Shown here piece by piece: positions 48,178 to 56,505 of a stretch of 64,000 bases of DNA (its first letter is position 1; every line of letters begins with the position of its first letter). This stretch comes from a virus: the IMG/VR virus record IMGVR_UViG_3300035088_000014, positions 1-64,000 of that record; one strand, written 5' to 3'. Both the position numbers and the translations under genes were made by a program. The notes below the pieces were generated by a model. That model ran no database searches, was not told where the DNA came from, and worked only from the letters and a program-made list of their open reading frames with translations.

Positions 48178-49259
48178 ATTTTCTCCTTGTCGCACACGCC
48201 ACACGAATAGCCTTTACCCTTGGAGCTTGGCAACCAAATATGCTTATGCCCCGGCTGAGCGGGTGCGCCTACCAAGTGCTTGCGAAGTTCATTGGCAATT
48301 AACGGAACAAAATATTCAAGTCTCTCGAACGTGAGGTTGCAGACATCAAGTGCAACCACTGTAGCTATGGCCCGTGCGATCTCTTCCACCTGTGGCGTCC
48401 CTTGGGCCGCGCCGGGGAGATATTTTGCAAATTCAGCTGCTTGCTTCTCGATATCTTCAAGCACGCATCTATTACAAGTAGCAGGCTGTTTGGTGCAATC
48501 GCCGCAATGCTTTCCGTCTGCCCAGATAGGATCATTCATCGACTCGCGCAACTTCGCCAAATCCATATCTGCCCACCACTTTGCGAAGAAGGTTAGGAAT
48601 TCCAGTGTTGGCGTGGGCTGCGTTCCTGCCAAGGAGGGAGCGGCGAGAACTTTGTGGGCCTCTTCGCATATAACGTCTAATTCTTTTTCGCTGGCCTGTA
48701 CAGCACCATATTCAACAATGCGGTATTGATTGCGCGGGTAACGCTCATCCCAATCCACCAACTTTTGCAGTACAGCCTGTGGCGCGGAGGCCATCTCCGT
48801 TGCTTGGGTGGGCGCTATAGTCCAAGGGCAATCACAAATAAATCCTTGTTCCTCTGGTTCCATGCCCACCCATGTACACTGCTTGCTTCCGTGTGGCGCG
48901 TGTCCGCAGGAGCACAGTTCAACCTTGGGCGCGGATGGTTCAGGCAGTGTGCTAGTTCCGCATGACATACAGAGCCAATGAGTGCGCTTGAATATCCTGC
49001 CAATGAGAACGCCAGCAGGAGTGAATATTGCTCCACATACATGGCACGATGGATTACCGTCAAGCGACGGATTCGTCGGCTCCTGAGCTGGGGCTGGGGC
49101 AAAGAACTGGGCAAAGTCGGATAGCCGAAACATTCCAAGGCCGGGATGAGGCCTAGTGAAATTGCCGACAACAGCAGAGCATTTATTGCATGATACCTGC
49201 CCCACAAACGGCCAGAATCCAATATCATCGCTCCCACACTTCGGACATTTAGGAATCAT
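48174..49259 (-). CDS. Multi-zinc-ribbon protein
   Basis: 361 residues from MIPKCPKCGSDDIGFW, with GGAGG eight bases upstream. Cys pairs recur: CPKCGSD and CNKC at the start, CHVCG and CMSCG near 75-100, CSCGHAPHGSKQC near 115, CGDCTKQPATCNRC near 265 and CGVCDKEK at the end. The middle is helical. At least four metal sites are likely. It may be an adaptor protein; no enzyme domain seen. Confidence 0.75.
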   Translation of the reverse strand: MIPKCPKCGSDDIGFWPFVGQVSCNKCSAVVGNFTRPHPGLGMFRLSDFAQFFAPAPAQEPTNPSLDGNPSCHVCGAIFTPAGVLIGRIFKRTHWLCMSCGTSTLPEPSAPKVELCSCGHAPHGSKQCTWVGMEPEEQGFICDCPWTIAPTQATEMASAPQAVLQKLVDWDERYPRNQYRIVEYGAVQASEKELDVICEEAHKVLAAPSLAGTQPTPTLEFLTFFAKWWADMDLAKLRESMNDPIWADGKHCGDCTKQPATCNRCVLEDIEKQAAEFAKYLPGAAQGTPQVEEIARAIATVVALDVCNLTFERLEYFVPLIANELRKHLVGAPAQPGHKHIWLPSSKGKGYSCGVCDKEKI

Positions 49260-49690
49260 ACGTGCCTCCATGCGATGCCCTGCCGAATGTGGCCTATAGC
49301 GGTTTCTCCTACGCCATGGACAGCGGCTAGTTCCTTAATGGATTGATTGCTTTCTCTAATTTCTTTGACTTGTGCTTCCGAAAGCTTAGTAGCTTTATTC
49401 CGGCCTTTAACCAAGCAGTCAATCGCATTGTCGTATGCGGTGCCAACAAGGAGATGTGCAGGATTAACGCAGCAGCGAACATCGCACTTGTGGCACACCA
49501 TTGCGCCTTCTGGGATCGTCCCGATAAATTGCTCATACGAGAATCTGTGAGCAAGGGTACGCGCTGGAAGGTGTATGGTTCCGTATCCATTGGAACGTAT
49601 TGCTCCAGTCCATAGCCAGCATCCGGTGTTTGGTTCAGGAGAAATCTTGTCCCAGAATCGCTCAATGGCAGGTTGCTTTTTACCTTGCAT
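49256..49690 (-). CDS. HNH endonuclease (homing type)
   Basis: 144 residues. RFWDKISPEPNTGCWLWTGA, then HRFSYEQFIG, VCHKCDVRCCVNPAHLLVGT and NAIDCLVKGRN are the zinc-bound HNH family (HNH_3) landmarks. The C-terminal LSEAQVKEIRESNQSIKELA with following HGVGETAIGHIRQG is a DNA-binding HTH of the NUMOD type. Free-standing selfish endonuclease, ATGA overlap with the next gene. Confidence 0.9.
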   Translation of the reverse strand: MQGKKQPAIERFWDKISPEPNTGCWLWTGAIRSNGYGTIHLPARTLAHRFSYEQFIGTIPEGAMVCHKCDVRCCVNPAHLLVGTAYDNAIDCLVKGRNKATKLSEAQVKEIRESNQSIKELAAVHGVGETAIGHIRQGIAWRHV

Positions 49691-49801
49691 GTTTTCTCTC
49701 CGTCATCTTCTTCTCCATCCCCATTCCCCCAGCGTCAGAAATTCTCAAATCTTTATCGTCTACAGCGCATGGCCCGTGGTTCGCTTGGCTCAGGGTCCCA
49801 A

Positions 49802-49831
49802 GCCCAAAAACCCCACTTCGCTCCGTGGTTG
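49802..49831 (-). terminator. Probable terminator
   Basis: On the minus strand CCAC, a loop and GTGG are followed by GGTTTTTG, directly after the hydrolase gene. Short stem, good T-tract. Confidence 0.5.
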
Positions 49832-49835
49832 CTTT

Positions 49836-50930
49836 TTAAAACAGCTTCAGCCCCGCAAGAGCAAGAAACCGTGATTCCATTTCGGTACGTTCGTCGTGAT
49901 CATTCCAGGTGCATATCTGTGCCGCTTCAAACTTCTTTCCTGCTGCGGCCGCTTTGTTGATTTCGTCGATACACATCTGCCACTGGCCGTAAGGAATCTT
50001 TCTGGCCGGCGCGGTCTTGTCCCAGATTGAATGCGCTGGATCGTTCGGGTTGTGGTCGTCGAAGCCGTCGAATATGCACGGGATCTGGATAGCGTCTTTT
50101 TTGCCGAGATAGAATTCGATGTATTGCTGTGGGCTGCTCGGCGCGAAGCCATTGACCCAGCCGTAACTACCGGCGCAGTTCGCCGCGACCGAGGTCTGAT
50201 TCAACACGGTCAGGTCTGGGTTATTTTTTGCAAAGGCCGACACGTCCATCTTAGCGTTCGCCCAGCCGAATTCCCACAGTACCGGCTTACCGGCAATCTT
50301 GGTGTAGTTCGCGAGCGGGAGATACTTTTGGCGGATGTAGGCCAGGGCGGAGTTAAGGACCGAGATGTGGTCTCCTGTCGCCCATTTAAACGTGCCGGAG
50401 TCAACCATGATAGAAAACTCCATCCCAAGGGCTGCAGTCGCAGCACCAAGCAACTGAGTGAACCTGTCGGTCGGTTTAGCGAAGTCTGCCGCCTGTGGGC
50501 CATACCAGTCCACAATGAAGCCATCTATTCCGACTGCATGGGCCGCGAGCACCTGGTTGTGTACCGTGCTAGGATCGTCACTCTGGCAGACGTTGGCCAT
50601 GTGTTTTGAGCCGTCGGAGCCATTGAACCAGCCCTGACAGTTAGCCAGTAGCTTTATTCCGGCTGGAAGTTGAGACTTGATGTTGAATATTAGCGGCCGT
50701 GCCGCAAGCTGGGACTGGAGCGCCAGCACCTTTGCTGCAAGCGATTGATCGTCCGCAGCCACGAGCTTGAGTTTCCCTTGCAGGTCTTCGATTTGCGCCT
50801 TATCCAGAAGTCCCTGGTCGGTGCAGGCCTGTAGCTTGCCGTTGAGGGAGTCGATGGCAGAGTTATTTTCGTTGAGAGTGGCGTCCAGTTCTGTTGCTGC
50901 ATCAATGATCGTCTGTGATTGCGTATTCAT
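49836..50930 (-). CDS. GH99/GH71-like glycoside hydrolase with coiled-coil N-terminus
   Basis: 364 residues behind AAAGGAAACC. Residues 1-75 are a coiled coil (LNENNSAIDSLNGKLQ). The rest is TIM-barrel-like: LLANCQGWF near 93, HNQVLAAHAVGIDGFIVDWY near 122-141, FSIMVDSGTFKW near 172, PVLWEFGWANAK near 215 and EAAQICTWNDHDERTE near 336. The pattern fits GH99/GH71-type proteins. It could be a virion-associated or released polysaccharide hydrolase. Exact family and substrate uncertain. Confidence 0.65.
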   Translation of the reverse strand: MNTQSQTIIDAATELDATLNENNSAIDSLNGKLQACTDQGLLDKAQIEDLQGKLKLVAADDQSLAAKVLALQSQLAARPLIFNIKSQLPAGIKLLANCQGWFNGSDGSKHMANVCQSDDPSTVHNQVLAAHAVGIDGFIVDWYGPQAADFAKPTDRFTQLLGAATAALGMEFSIMVDSGTFKWATGDHISVLNSALAYIRQKYLPLANYTKIAGKPVLWEFGWANAKMDVSAFAKNNPDLTVLNQTSVAANCAGSYGWVNGFAPSSPQQYIEFYLGKKDAIQIPCIFDGFDDHNPNDPAHSIWDKTAPARKIPYGQWQMCIDEINKAAAAGKKFEAAQICTWNDHDERTEMESRFLALAGLKLF

Positions 50931-50991
50931 AGAATGGTTTCCTTTTCTTTTTGTTACATCGTCCTAGCGTTGGGACTCCTTCGTGGGTCCC

Positions 50992-51804
50992 TTACCCAGC
51001 CGCCTCTTCGCTAGCGTGGTTGCAGGCCATGAGTTGAGGACAGAAGTTTTTCTTTAGCATGCCGAAGATTCTCCCGAGCCATGTATTTTTTAGGATCGGT
51101 ACATATTTGAATGCAGCAAAGATCAACAGGATCGCGATAGCCAGTGCGCTCACTGTGTATGCGGCATAGTGAAGGTAAATTTCGATTGCTGCTGGGGTTG
51201 AGATGTGGCGCTTAGTTTGAATATCCATCACCGGTAAAACCGTCGCAACGAAAAGCACGAAGCCAATAACGCCGGCAAGTGCTGTAATCGCGAACACTTT
51301 TCCGAATCGCGGGTACTTCTGACAAAGAGTTGCGATGGCGAACGTGATCACGGCCAGCGCGATTAGACATACGACGATAATGCCGATCGTCTTCAGCGCG
51401 GTCTTTGGGTCTTCCATGAATGCGTGCCATAGATCAGGGATGACTACTGCCGCGAAAAAACTCACCAGCGCAATGACGAACGAGGCCAGCACTATAGCGA
51501 GTACGGTCAGCCAGTAGGTTCCGCAGAGCGACATACTCTTGAGTGGCCTTTCCTCTGTCGATTCAAAGAAAAGCATAAGCTTCCATAGCGGGTTGCTGCC
51601 GTCAAAGCACAAATCTCCGGTGAGCGTTTCATGCACGCGGAAGAAAGAAAAAATGATGATGCTGACCGCAGCGACGAACAGGACGACGCTCGCGCCTTCG
51701 GTTGCGTAGTTCCACTTATCGGGAAGGTTTAGATTCGCCAGCGGAAACTGCAGACCGACTATTGCCGCTGCCAAAATACCGAGAATAATTCTTGCTTTGA
51801 TCAT
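50992..51804 (-). CDS. Polytopic membrane protein
   Basis: 270 residues from MIKARIILGILAAAIVGL, preceded by GAAGGAGAAAGCAGC. About six hydrophobic helices (for example VVLFVAAVSIIIFSFF, VLAIVLASFVIALVSFFAAV, TIGIIVVCLIALAVITF). Charged loops between. No transporter motif recognised. Possibly alters the host membrane during infection. Confidence 0.75.
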   Translation of the reverse strand: MIKARIILGILAAAIVGLQFPLANLNLPDKWNYATEGASVVLFVAAVSIIIFSFFRVHETLTGDLCFDGSNPLWKLMLFFESTEERPLKSMSLCGTYWLTVLAIVLASFVIALVSFFAAVVIPDLWHAFMEDPKTALKTIGIIVVCLIALAVITFAIATLCQKYPRFGKVFAITALAGVIGFVLFVATVLPVMDIQTKRHISTPAAIEIYLHYAAYTVSALAIAILLIFAAFKYVPILKNTWLGRIFGMLKKNFCPQLMACNHASEEAAG

Positions 51805-52007
51805 GCTGCTTTCTCCTTCGCCTGTAACTGTTTTGCCCTTGCCTTCAAACACAATCTGCTTCCGGTGTGGATCTTGAGATTGGCTCGCCACAAGCCACAC
51901 AGCGGACACGGTAAGATCGGCAACCGCGCAGTACGTTCACGGGGCGCGCTTCGCAGCGAGCGAGTGAAGTAATACCGATTGCCGATTCTTCCGTAGGATG
52001 AACTCAT
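51801..52007 (-). CDS. Small zinc-finger-like protein
   Basis: 68 residues, ATGA overlaps at both ends. LPCPLCGLWRANLKIHTGSRLC resembles a single C2HC finger in a basic context. Probably binds nucleic acid. Confidence 0.7.
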   Translation of the reverse strand: MSSSYGRIGNRYYFTRSLRSAPRERTARLPILPCPLCGLWRANLKIHTGSRLCLKARAKQLQAKEKAA

Positions 52008-52474
52008 GCTGCTGTGGCCTGTGTTCCTTCCGGCGGTGGCTCGGTCTGGCCCTCTGCCACCACTGCTGTTTCCGGTGCCAATTCGACAGTCGTTTCCGCG
52101 AACGGCAGAATCTCTTGCAATTCGTTGAACGTCATCGCCTGGACCTTGACCACTTCTCCGGTGTCCAACCGAATGATGGTTTTCTGTGCCGGACTCGGTT
52201 TGTGATAGAGAACCTTGCACTCTATGTTTCGGTACTCGTACCCGCTGTTGAACTTGCGTGCGAGTGAACTGGTATCAGCCCGAAGGCTGGCTATGCGGTC
52301 GCCGAATTGAGCGACGGTCGCTTTCTTGGCTTCTTCGGTTTCTGACATCTCAGAGGTTTTGCGCGCGAGTTCAGTTGCGAAATCGTGCATCTCTTCACCG
52401 CTGAAGACGTACTTTAGAAACTCCTTTACGATTGCACTGCGGTTTCCGTTGGTGTTTCCGTTTGTCTCGGACAT
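52004..52474 (-). CDS. Conserved phage early protein
   Basis: 156 residues. Acidic helical N-terminal half (FLKYVFSGEEMHDFATELAR) and a beta half (YEYRNIECKVLYHKPSPAQK, then IIRLDTGEVVKVQAMTFNEL). C-terminus Pro/Thr/Glu-rich. The pattern recurs next to RusA-like genes in other phages, by memory. Function unknown. Confidence 0.75.
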   Translation of the reverse strand: MSETNGNTNGNRSAIVKEFLKYVFSGEEMHDFATELARKTSEMSETEEAKKATVAQFGDRIASLRADTSSLARKFNSGYEYRNIECKVLYHKPSPAQKTIIRLDTGEVVKVQAMTFNELQEILPFAETTVELAPETAVVAEGQTEPPPEGTQATAA

Positions 52475-52492
52475 GTAGGTTTCCTCTCTCGG

Positions 52493-53008
52493 TTAAAAGT
52501 TGTTGTCTGCTTCTGGAATTCTTGTGACTGCGCGCACCGGCGCACCGTTGATTGCTTTGGCCAGTAACTCCGGAACGCTGGCCGCGTGTTCTTTGACTTC
52601 CACTTCCACGCGCTCCGGAAGCCCATACTCTTTCCGCGCGTTGATGTTGATCACCTGGGCATCGTCGTTGAAAATTATTCCCGTCAAAGAATCTTCGGCA
52701 GCTCGAACGAGCTTCGATAAATCCGGCTTGACCACATGACAGGTGCGCTTCTTGGGGATAGACGGCGGGCGCGAGAAGTAGAAGGTGAATGTCACTTCTA
52801 CCGGCTCATGCTTCAAAAAAACCAGATCTCCGAACCCAGCAGCAGACCGAGCGCTCATTGCGGCCTTTGAGACTTCTTGCCGGAAAGACTTCAGGTTCTT
52901 GTTGTCGCTGGTAAGCACTGGGCGCTTCCAGCCCTTCGGCGTGAAGGCGCGTACCGAACCTTGCGGCTCAGGGGTGCAGTAGGCACATAGGGAGATGCGG
53001 CGGGTCAT
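52493..53008 (-). CDS. rusA: RusA-family Holliday-junction resolvase
   Basis: 171 residues from MTRRISLCAYC behind AAGGAAGAAACC. CTPEPQGSVRAFTPKGW at the start, FYFSRPPSIPKKR near 90, and the RusA active-site block KPDLSKLVRAAEDSLTG followed by IIFNDDAQVININARKEYG, with the catalytic Asp set (KPD, EDSLTG, NDDAQV). Resolves branched DNA before packaging. C-terminal extension of about 30 residues. Confidence 0.9.
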   Translation of the reverse strand: MTRRISLCAYCTPEPQGSVRAFTPKGWKRPVLTSDNKNLKSFRQEVSKAAMSARSAAGFGDLVFLKHEPVEVTFTFYFSRPPSIPKKRTCHVVKPDLSKLVRAAEDSLTGIIFNDDAQVININARKEYGLPERVEVEVKEHAASVPELLAKAINGAPVRAVTRIPEADNNF

Positions 53009-53211
53009 CGGTTTCTTCCTTCCGTAAGCTGCTCTTGCTCGGTGAATATTTCCGGCTTGTCGTGTGCGAACCATGCGGCAAGAATCACGTTCGCCACTTC
53101 TGGCCCGGTGAAAGTACGACCGGAGAACTGGAACATCAGGGCAAGCCGCGTCAGGCAGCCTTTAACGATGAACTCGGCGCGCTCCTGCTCGGTCTTGCCC
53201 AGAATCTTCAT
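53005..53211 (-). CDS. Small hypothetical protein
   Basis: 68 residues, ATGA overlap with rusA. Helical (CLTRLALMFQFSGRTFTGPE), acidic C-terminus. Co-translated with neighbours; no family recognised. Confidence 0.7.
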   Translation of the reverse strand: MKILGKTEQERAEFIVKGCLTRLALMFQFSGRTFTGPEVANVILAAWFAHDKPEIFTEQEQLTEGRNR

Positions 53212-53212
53212 C

Positions 53213-53503
53213 TCAGGCCACCATCTCTTTCAGTCGGGCCAGCCGGTAAAGTTTTTCTGACGCGGCCACCAGGAGATCAACCTGTGCTTTCTTTTGCGGC
53301 TTGGCGCGCCGGCGGAACTGCACTTCGGCCCCGATCGAGCGTTTTGCCCGTGTGACCATGTTGCGGTGAATCCCCAAGTCCCGGGCTGCCAGTCCCACCG
53401 AGCCGCCGTTTCTCTGCAATGCCTCGGCAATGAGCCGGTTCCGGTATGCACTCACCAGTGTGTGATAGAGCGAACTTTGTGATTCTCTGGTAGATTGATT
53501 CAT
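53213..53503 (-). CDS. Fis-type HTH regulator
   Basis: 96 residues behind GAAAGGAAATAT. RLIAEALQRNGGSVGLAARD and LGIHRNMVTRAKR is the Fis/NtrC-type helix-turn-helix (HTH_8), here in the N-terminal half. A basic linker and a C-terminal helix follow. Likely a phage transcription regulator. Confidence 0.85.
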   Translation of the reverse strand: MNQSTRESQSSLYHTLVSAYRNRLIAEALQRNGGSVGLAARDLGIHRNMVTRAKRSIGAEVQFRRRAKPQKKAQVDLLVAASEKLYRLARLKEMVA

Positions 53504-53560
53504 ATATTTCCTTTCTCAACTCCGGAGCGCGGCTGCTAAAACAGTTCGCGCTCTGATTCG

Positions 53561-53692
53561 TTAAAGTGTTCTCACATCCAAGTGCCACGCGATGATGAAG
53601 CTGGCCATCTTTGAGCCTCTGGACTTCGATAGACGAATTTGGCCGATGATCATGGGATCGGTTTCGTTCTGTACCGCCAATTCATTTGCCAT
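53561..53692 (-). CDS. 43-residue hypothetical protein
   Basis: ATG 53690-53692 behind AAAGGAGTGTTTAG, stop 53561-53563. MIIGQIRLSKSRGSKMASFI is basic and beta-like. The good ribosome site supports it. Confidence 0.6.
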   Translation of the reverse strand: MANELAVQNETDPMIIGQIRLSKSRGSKMASFIIAWHLDVRTL

Positions 53693-53726
53693 AACTAAAC
53701 ACTCCTTTGAAACTTCTCGGCTAACT

Positions 53727-54557
53727 TCATCTGAAATTTACTGCCTTGACCCTCTGTCTGAAATCAATTCCGTCCATGGGAATAACGCGGCACATTTCGC
53801 GCAGCCTTGAAACCATGTCGGCGCCGATCTTGTCTTGTAAAAGTATTGGCGGTGGACCACCAGGAGCGCGCTGCGCTGCCAGCGGAAAGTTTGTAGTTGC
53901 CAAAGTTGTGCGCTGCTTTGCGTAGCGACCGCCGATAATTTCCCGGATCTTGTCCAGCACCCAGTCGCTGGCTTTAACTTTCCCCAATTCGTCCAGAAGT
54001 AACACTTCCACGTTGATCACGTGATTTAAAATTTGGCTCTCTGTGTCCCAGTGGTTGCCCTCGTCGTCGGTGACGTACTTCGCAGCGCCGTTGTCGTTGT
54101 ACGTGTTGCGTATCTCGGTGAGTAGGTCGGCGTAGGAATAGAACAAAACCGGGACCCCCTTCGCCACAAGTTCACGCAGCGCCGAACAGGCAAGGTGTGT
54201 CTTCCCCACGCCCAATGGACCAACAAACAGCAGCCCTTCTCTGCTTGCTGGGTATTCTTCGACAAACTTAATTGCGGCCAGTTTGGAGATTCCAAGTGAT
54301 GGGCTGGCGCTCGGAAAGTCTGTCGCAAACTCACTGAAGCCATGGGCGTACCGCTCTGGTATGCGACCCTGTTTCAAAAGTAGACCCTTGCGCTTCTCCA
54401 GAAAACAGTCGCACCGGGTAAACCGATCTGCCTTCCCTGGTACGGTTATTTTTTTCCATCCCATATCGCTACATTTTGCGCATTCAATCACAGGATCGTC
54501 TGCGCTTACAGTTTGCTCCGGAAGTTCAATCTCGCTGACGTGTACAAACTCGGCCAT
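53727..54557 (-). CDS. DnaC/IstB-like helicase loader ATPase
   Basis: 276 residues. An N-terminal zinc motif (CAKCSDMGWKKIT, then RCDCF) precedes an AAA+ core: Walker A FVGPLGVGKTHLACSAL near 116, Walker B VEVLLLDELGK near 188, sensor-1 TTLATTNF near 220. Loads the replicative helicase onto phage DNA. No helicase gene is in the window, so the host helicase or one outside may be the partner. Confidence 0.9.
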   Translation of the reverse strand: MAEFVHVSEIELPEQTVSADDPVIECAKCSDMGWKKITVPGKADRFTRCDCFLEKRKGLLLKQGRIPERYAHGFSEFATDFPSASPSLGISKLAAIKFVEEYPASREGLLFVGPLGVGKTHLACSALRELVAKGVPVLFYSYADLLTEIRNTYNDNGAAKYVTDDEGNHWDTESQILNHVINVEVLLLDELGKVKASDWVLDKIREIIGGRYAKQRTTLATTNFPLAAQRAPGGPPPILLQDKIGADMVSRLREMCRVIPMDGIDFRQRVKAVNFR

Positions 54558-54587
54558 GCGGTTCCTCTTGTGTTACTGTGTAAAACC

Positions 54588-54742
54588 TGTGGATTTATGT
54601 GGAATACTGCGGATACTGCAAATATAATTCCCGGCGTTACGTATCTACCCACAATGGTTCAACAGCATCTGATGTTGATTTCCACAGATTTTCTAGTTCA
54701 CTTTCTAGTTTGTTATCAGTGCCTTGAATTGTATTTTCCACA
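54588..54742. other. Cluster of DnaA-box-like sequences
   Basis: Four near matches to TTWTNCACA within 155 bp: TGTGGATTTA (54588-54597), TGTGGAATA (54598-54606), ATTTCCACA (54678-54686) and TTTTCCACA (54734-54742, exact). The first two face left, the others right, with AT-rich AAATATAATT between. Lies at the helicase-loader start. A possible replication origin; weak. Confidence 0.3.
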
Positions 54743-55182
54743 GATTGCGGTGCCGCCTGCTGCTGCTCTAAAGATATACATACATAATCTATGTAAGTAT
54801 TCTTAAAAGCAGTAGCGCTCATAGTTCCTTTTTTACAATTGCAACTACGGCACGCGGCAACTATGTTGCTAATGTAGTCAGAGCCGCCCCTAGACAGGGG
54901 TATGATGTGGTCACGTGTCCATGTATCCTCTGTCATCTCGCGGTGACAGTAATAACAAAGCCATTGTTGGGCTTGGAGTACAGCCAGCCATTCGTGATGA
55001 GTATGGGAACCGGGAGATAAGGCAACACGGGCGCGGCGTTGACGAGCGGCAAAGTAGTCACGGCGACGGCTGCGGTTTCGACCAGCCTTGCGGCATCTAA
55101 GGCACCACCGCATTCGTCGGCAGATAGTCACAAACGAATCACCACAAGCACAGTAAATCGTGAATACCTTAGCCAATTTCAC
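54637..55182 (-). CDS. HNH endonuclease
   Basis: 181 residues from GTG 55182 behind AAGGGAGTGGA, GTGA overlap. An N-terminal zinc ribbon (YCACGDS, then CLRCRKAG) leads to an Arg-rich stretch and an HNH core: WLCYYCHREM, TRDHIIPLSRGGSD and NIVAACRSCNCKKG. The C-terminus is acidic. Probably a homing-type endonuclease inserted between replication genes. Confidence 0.9.
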   Translation of the reverse strand: MKLAKVFTIYCACGDSFVTICRRMRWCLRCRKAGRNRSRRRDYFAARQRRARVALSPGSHTHHEWLAVLQAQQWLCYYCHREMTEDTWTRDHIIPLSRGGSDYISNIVAACRSCNCKKGTMSATAFKNTYIDYVCISLEQQQAAPQSVENTIQGTDNKLESELENLWKSTSDAVEPLWVDT

Positions 55183-55424
55183 TCCACTCCCTTGGGTTTG
55201 TTGCTTGCGTGCTGCATGATCTGGTGACAATGGCTGGATCGAAATTCGACTCCCTCCAGCGTGTCGGTTTTAAACGGGCCGTGCTGTTTGTGGGCAAGCT
55301 CACCGAAGTTCCAACCTACATACCGAGGGCATGCCGGATGGTGCTTCTTGGCTTCACACTGGCCCTTTGAGCGGGAAAAAGCATCCATCCGAAGGCCGAG
55401 CATGTCCTCACCAAACAATCTCAC
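55179..55424 (-). CDS. HNH-like protein (start uncertain)
   Basis: 81 residues from GTG 55424, or 74 from ATG 55403. AFSRSKGQCEAKKHHPACPR, then GELAHKQHGPFKTDTLEGVE and SSHCHQIMQHAS resembles a degenerate HNH fold. The frame stays open to 55670 with a basic KKRKPRSRRSKPIQ segment typical of such proteins, overlapping the next gene, so a longer form is possible. Confidence 0.6.
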   Translation of the reverse strand: MRLFGEDMLGLRMDAFSRSKGQCEAKKHHPACPRYVGWNFGELAHKQHGPFKTDTLEGVEFRSSHCHQIMQHASNKPKGVE

Positions 55425-55452
55425 CCGTCCGCCGCCCGTAATGTAACTGCGC

Positions 55453-55650
55453 TCATCCAGCCTTCCGGGAAACGGTGCCCTCTGGATCGGCTTCGAGCGC
55501 CGCGATCGCGGCTTTCTTTTCTTCCGTAAACTTGCGCCGGCAGAACGGAGAACAGAATTTGTTGCCGTTCTCGTCAACGAACGGGAACTTGAGAACGATG
55601 TCCTGGCAGTGCGAGTAAGTGCACGCGAATAACTCCTCGTCGGCTTCCAT
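55453..55650 (-). CDS. Small Cys/His zinc protein
   Basis: 65 residues from MEADEELFACTYSHCQ behind AAAGGAGCCAG. ACTYSHC and KFCSPFCRRKF form a likely zinc site, FYVE/TRASH-like. Charged C-terminal helix. Confidence 0.75.
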   Translation of the reverse strand: MEADEELFACTYSHCQDIVLKFPFVDENGNKFCSPFCRRKFTEEKKAAIAALEADPEGTVSRKAG

Positions 55651-55666
55651 CTGGCTCCTTTCTGGA

Positions 55667-56257
55667 TCACTCCGCGACCTCAACTTCTTTTTCTTTGTCG
55701 CCGTGCTCCGTTGGGACAACGTAATTGGATCCCTCCCCGCTGAGGGTGTTTAATGTGGCTACTGGCCGGATGTTGAAAACCCAAACACTTTTTGCTTCGT
55801 AGTTTTGCCGTGGGCGAGTCCATCCGGTATTTATTCCGGCGTGTCCGCCCGGTACGTCGGCCACTTTTGTCCAGCCGTCGAAACGGTATATGTCACCTTT
55901 ATGCCTCGCGGCGTTTGCATAGCTCACGTAGGAATGAACCGGCCAATATTTTTCCCAACAGCCAGCCGCTATCTTCCGCCACAAGCGCAATCCAACTCTG
56001 GTCAGGTCGCGGTGATCCGGATGCGAGCAGAGTCGTGCTAGTTCAACGATCTCGCTGCGGTTCAAGCCGCCGCACCTTGCGTTTACCGTCGAGGCGCTTA
56101 CTGCAACACAGAGAAGTTCCCCATGTAGGAATAGACCGAAGGACTGACGACCAAACGGACGGTTACAGCCGCCAAGCCAGTGACCCCAATCGCGCAGCGC
56201 GGTATCTGCCCGTTCGTTGTCGATCAAGTCGAATGCCACAATGGGGAACAAATTCAC
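55667..56257 (-). CDS. Mom-like GNAT acyltransferase
   Basis: 196 residues, GTG start with GTGA overlap. FGLFLHGELLCVAVSAS, VELARLCSHPDHRDLTRVGL, HSYVSYANAARHKGDIYRFD and GWTKVADVPGG match the order of motifs in GNAT-related Mom-family phage proteins, which in phage Mu modify adenines to block host restriction. The C-terminal YEAKSVWVFNI is also familiar. DNA modification is inferred from the family; assignment from memory of motifs. Confidence 0.6.
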   Translation of the reverse strand: MNLFPIVAFDLIDNERADTALRDWGHWLGGCNRPFGRQSFGLFLHGELLCVAVSASTVNARCGGLNRSEIVELARLCSHPDHRDLTRVGLRLWRKIAAGCWEKYWPVHSYVSYANAARHKGDIYRFDGWTKVADVPGGHAGINTGWTRPRQNYEAKSVWVFNIRPVATLNTLSGEGSNYVVPTEHGDKEKEVEVAE

Positions 56258-56505
56258 TCAGCTACCTCGCCGATGTCTGGAAGTTCCCAGAAGTCACCGA
56301 TACCCAGAGCCGGTAGCGTGAACTCTTCGCCTTCATTCCACTTCCGTTTTGTCTTCTGGCTCTGCAGCCAGCCGCCTACAATCAGGAACTTCAATCCGCC
56401 CAGGAACTTCAAGTTGCAGCGGCCTAAAGATTTCGAGTGGAAGTGGTATGTCTCGCCCGGTTTCAACATGCTGGCCGCTATACGCTGGCCTTCGTTTCTG
56501 TTCAC
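56254..56505 (-). CDS. Small hypothetical protein
   Basis: 83 residues, GTG start, overlaps on both sides. Beta-rich (ETYHFHSKSLGRCNLKFLGG) with an acidic C-terminus. Its start region duplicates that of the next gene. Confidence 0.7.
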   Translation of the reverse strand: MNRNEGQRIAASMLKPGETYHFHSKSLGRCNLKFLGGLKFLIVGGWLQSQKTKRKWNEGEEFTLPALGIGDFWELPDIGEVAE

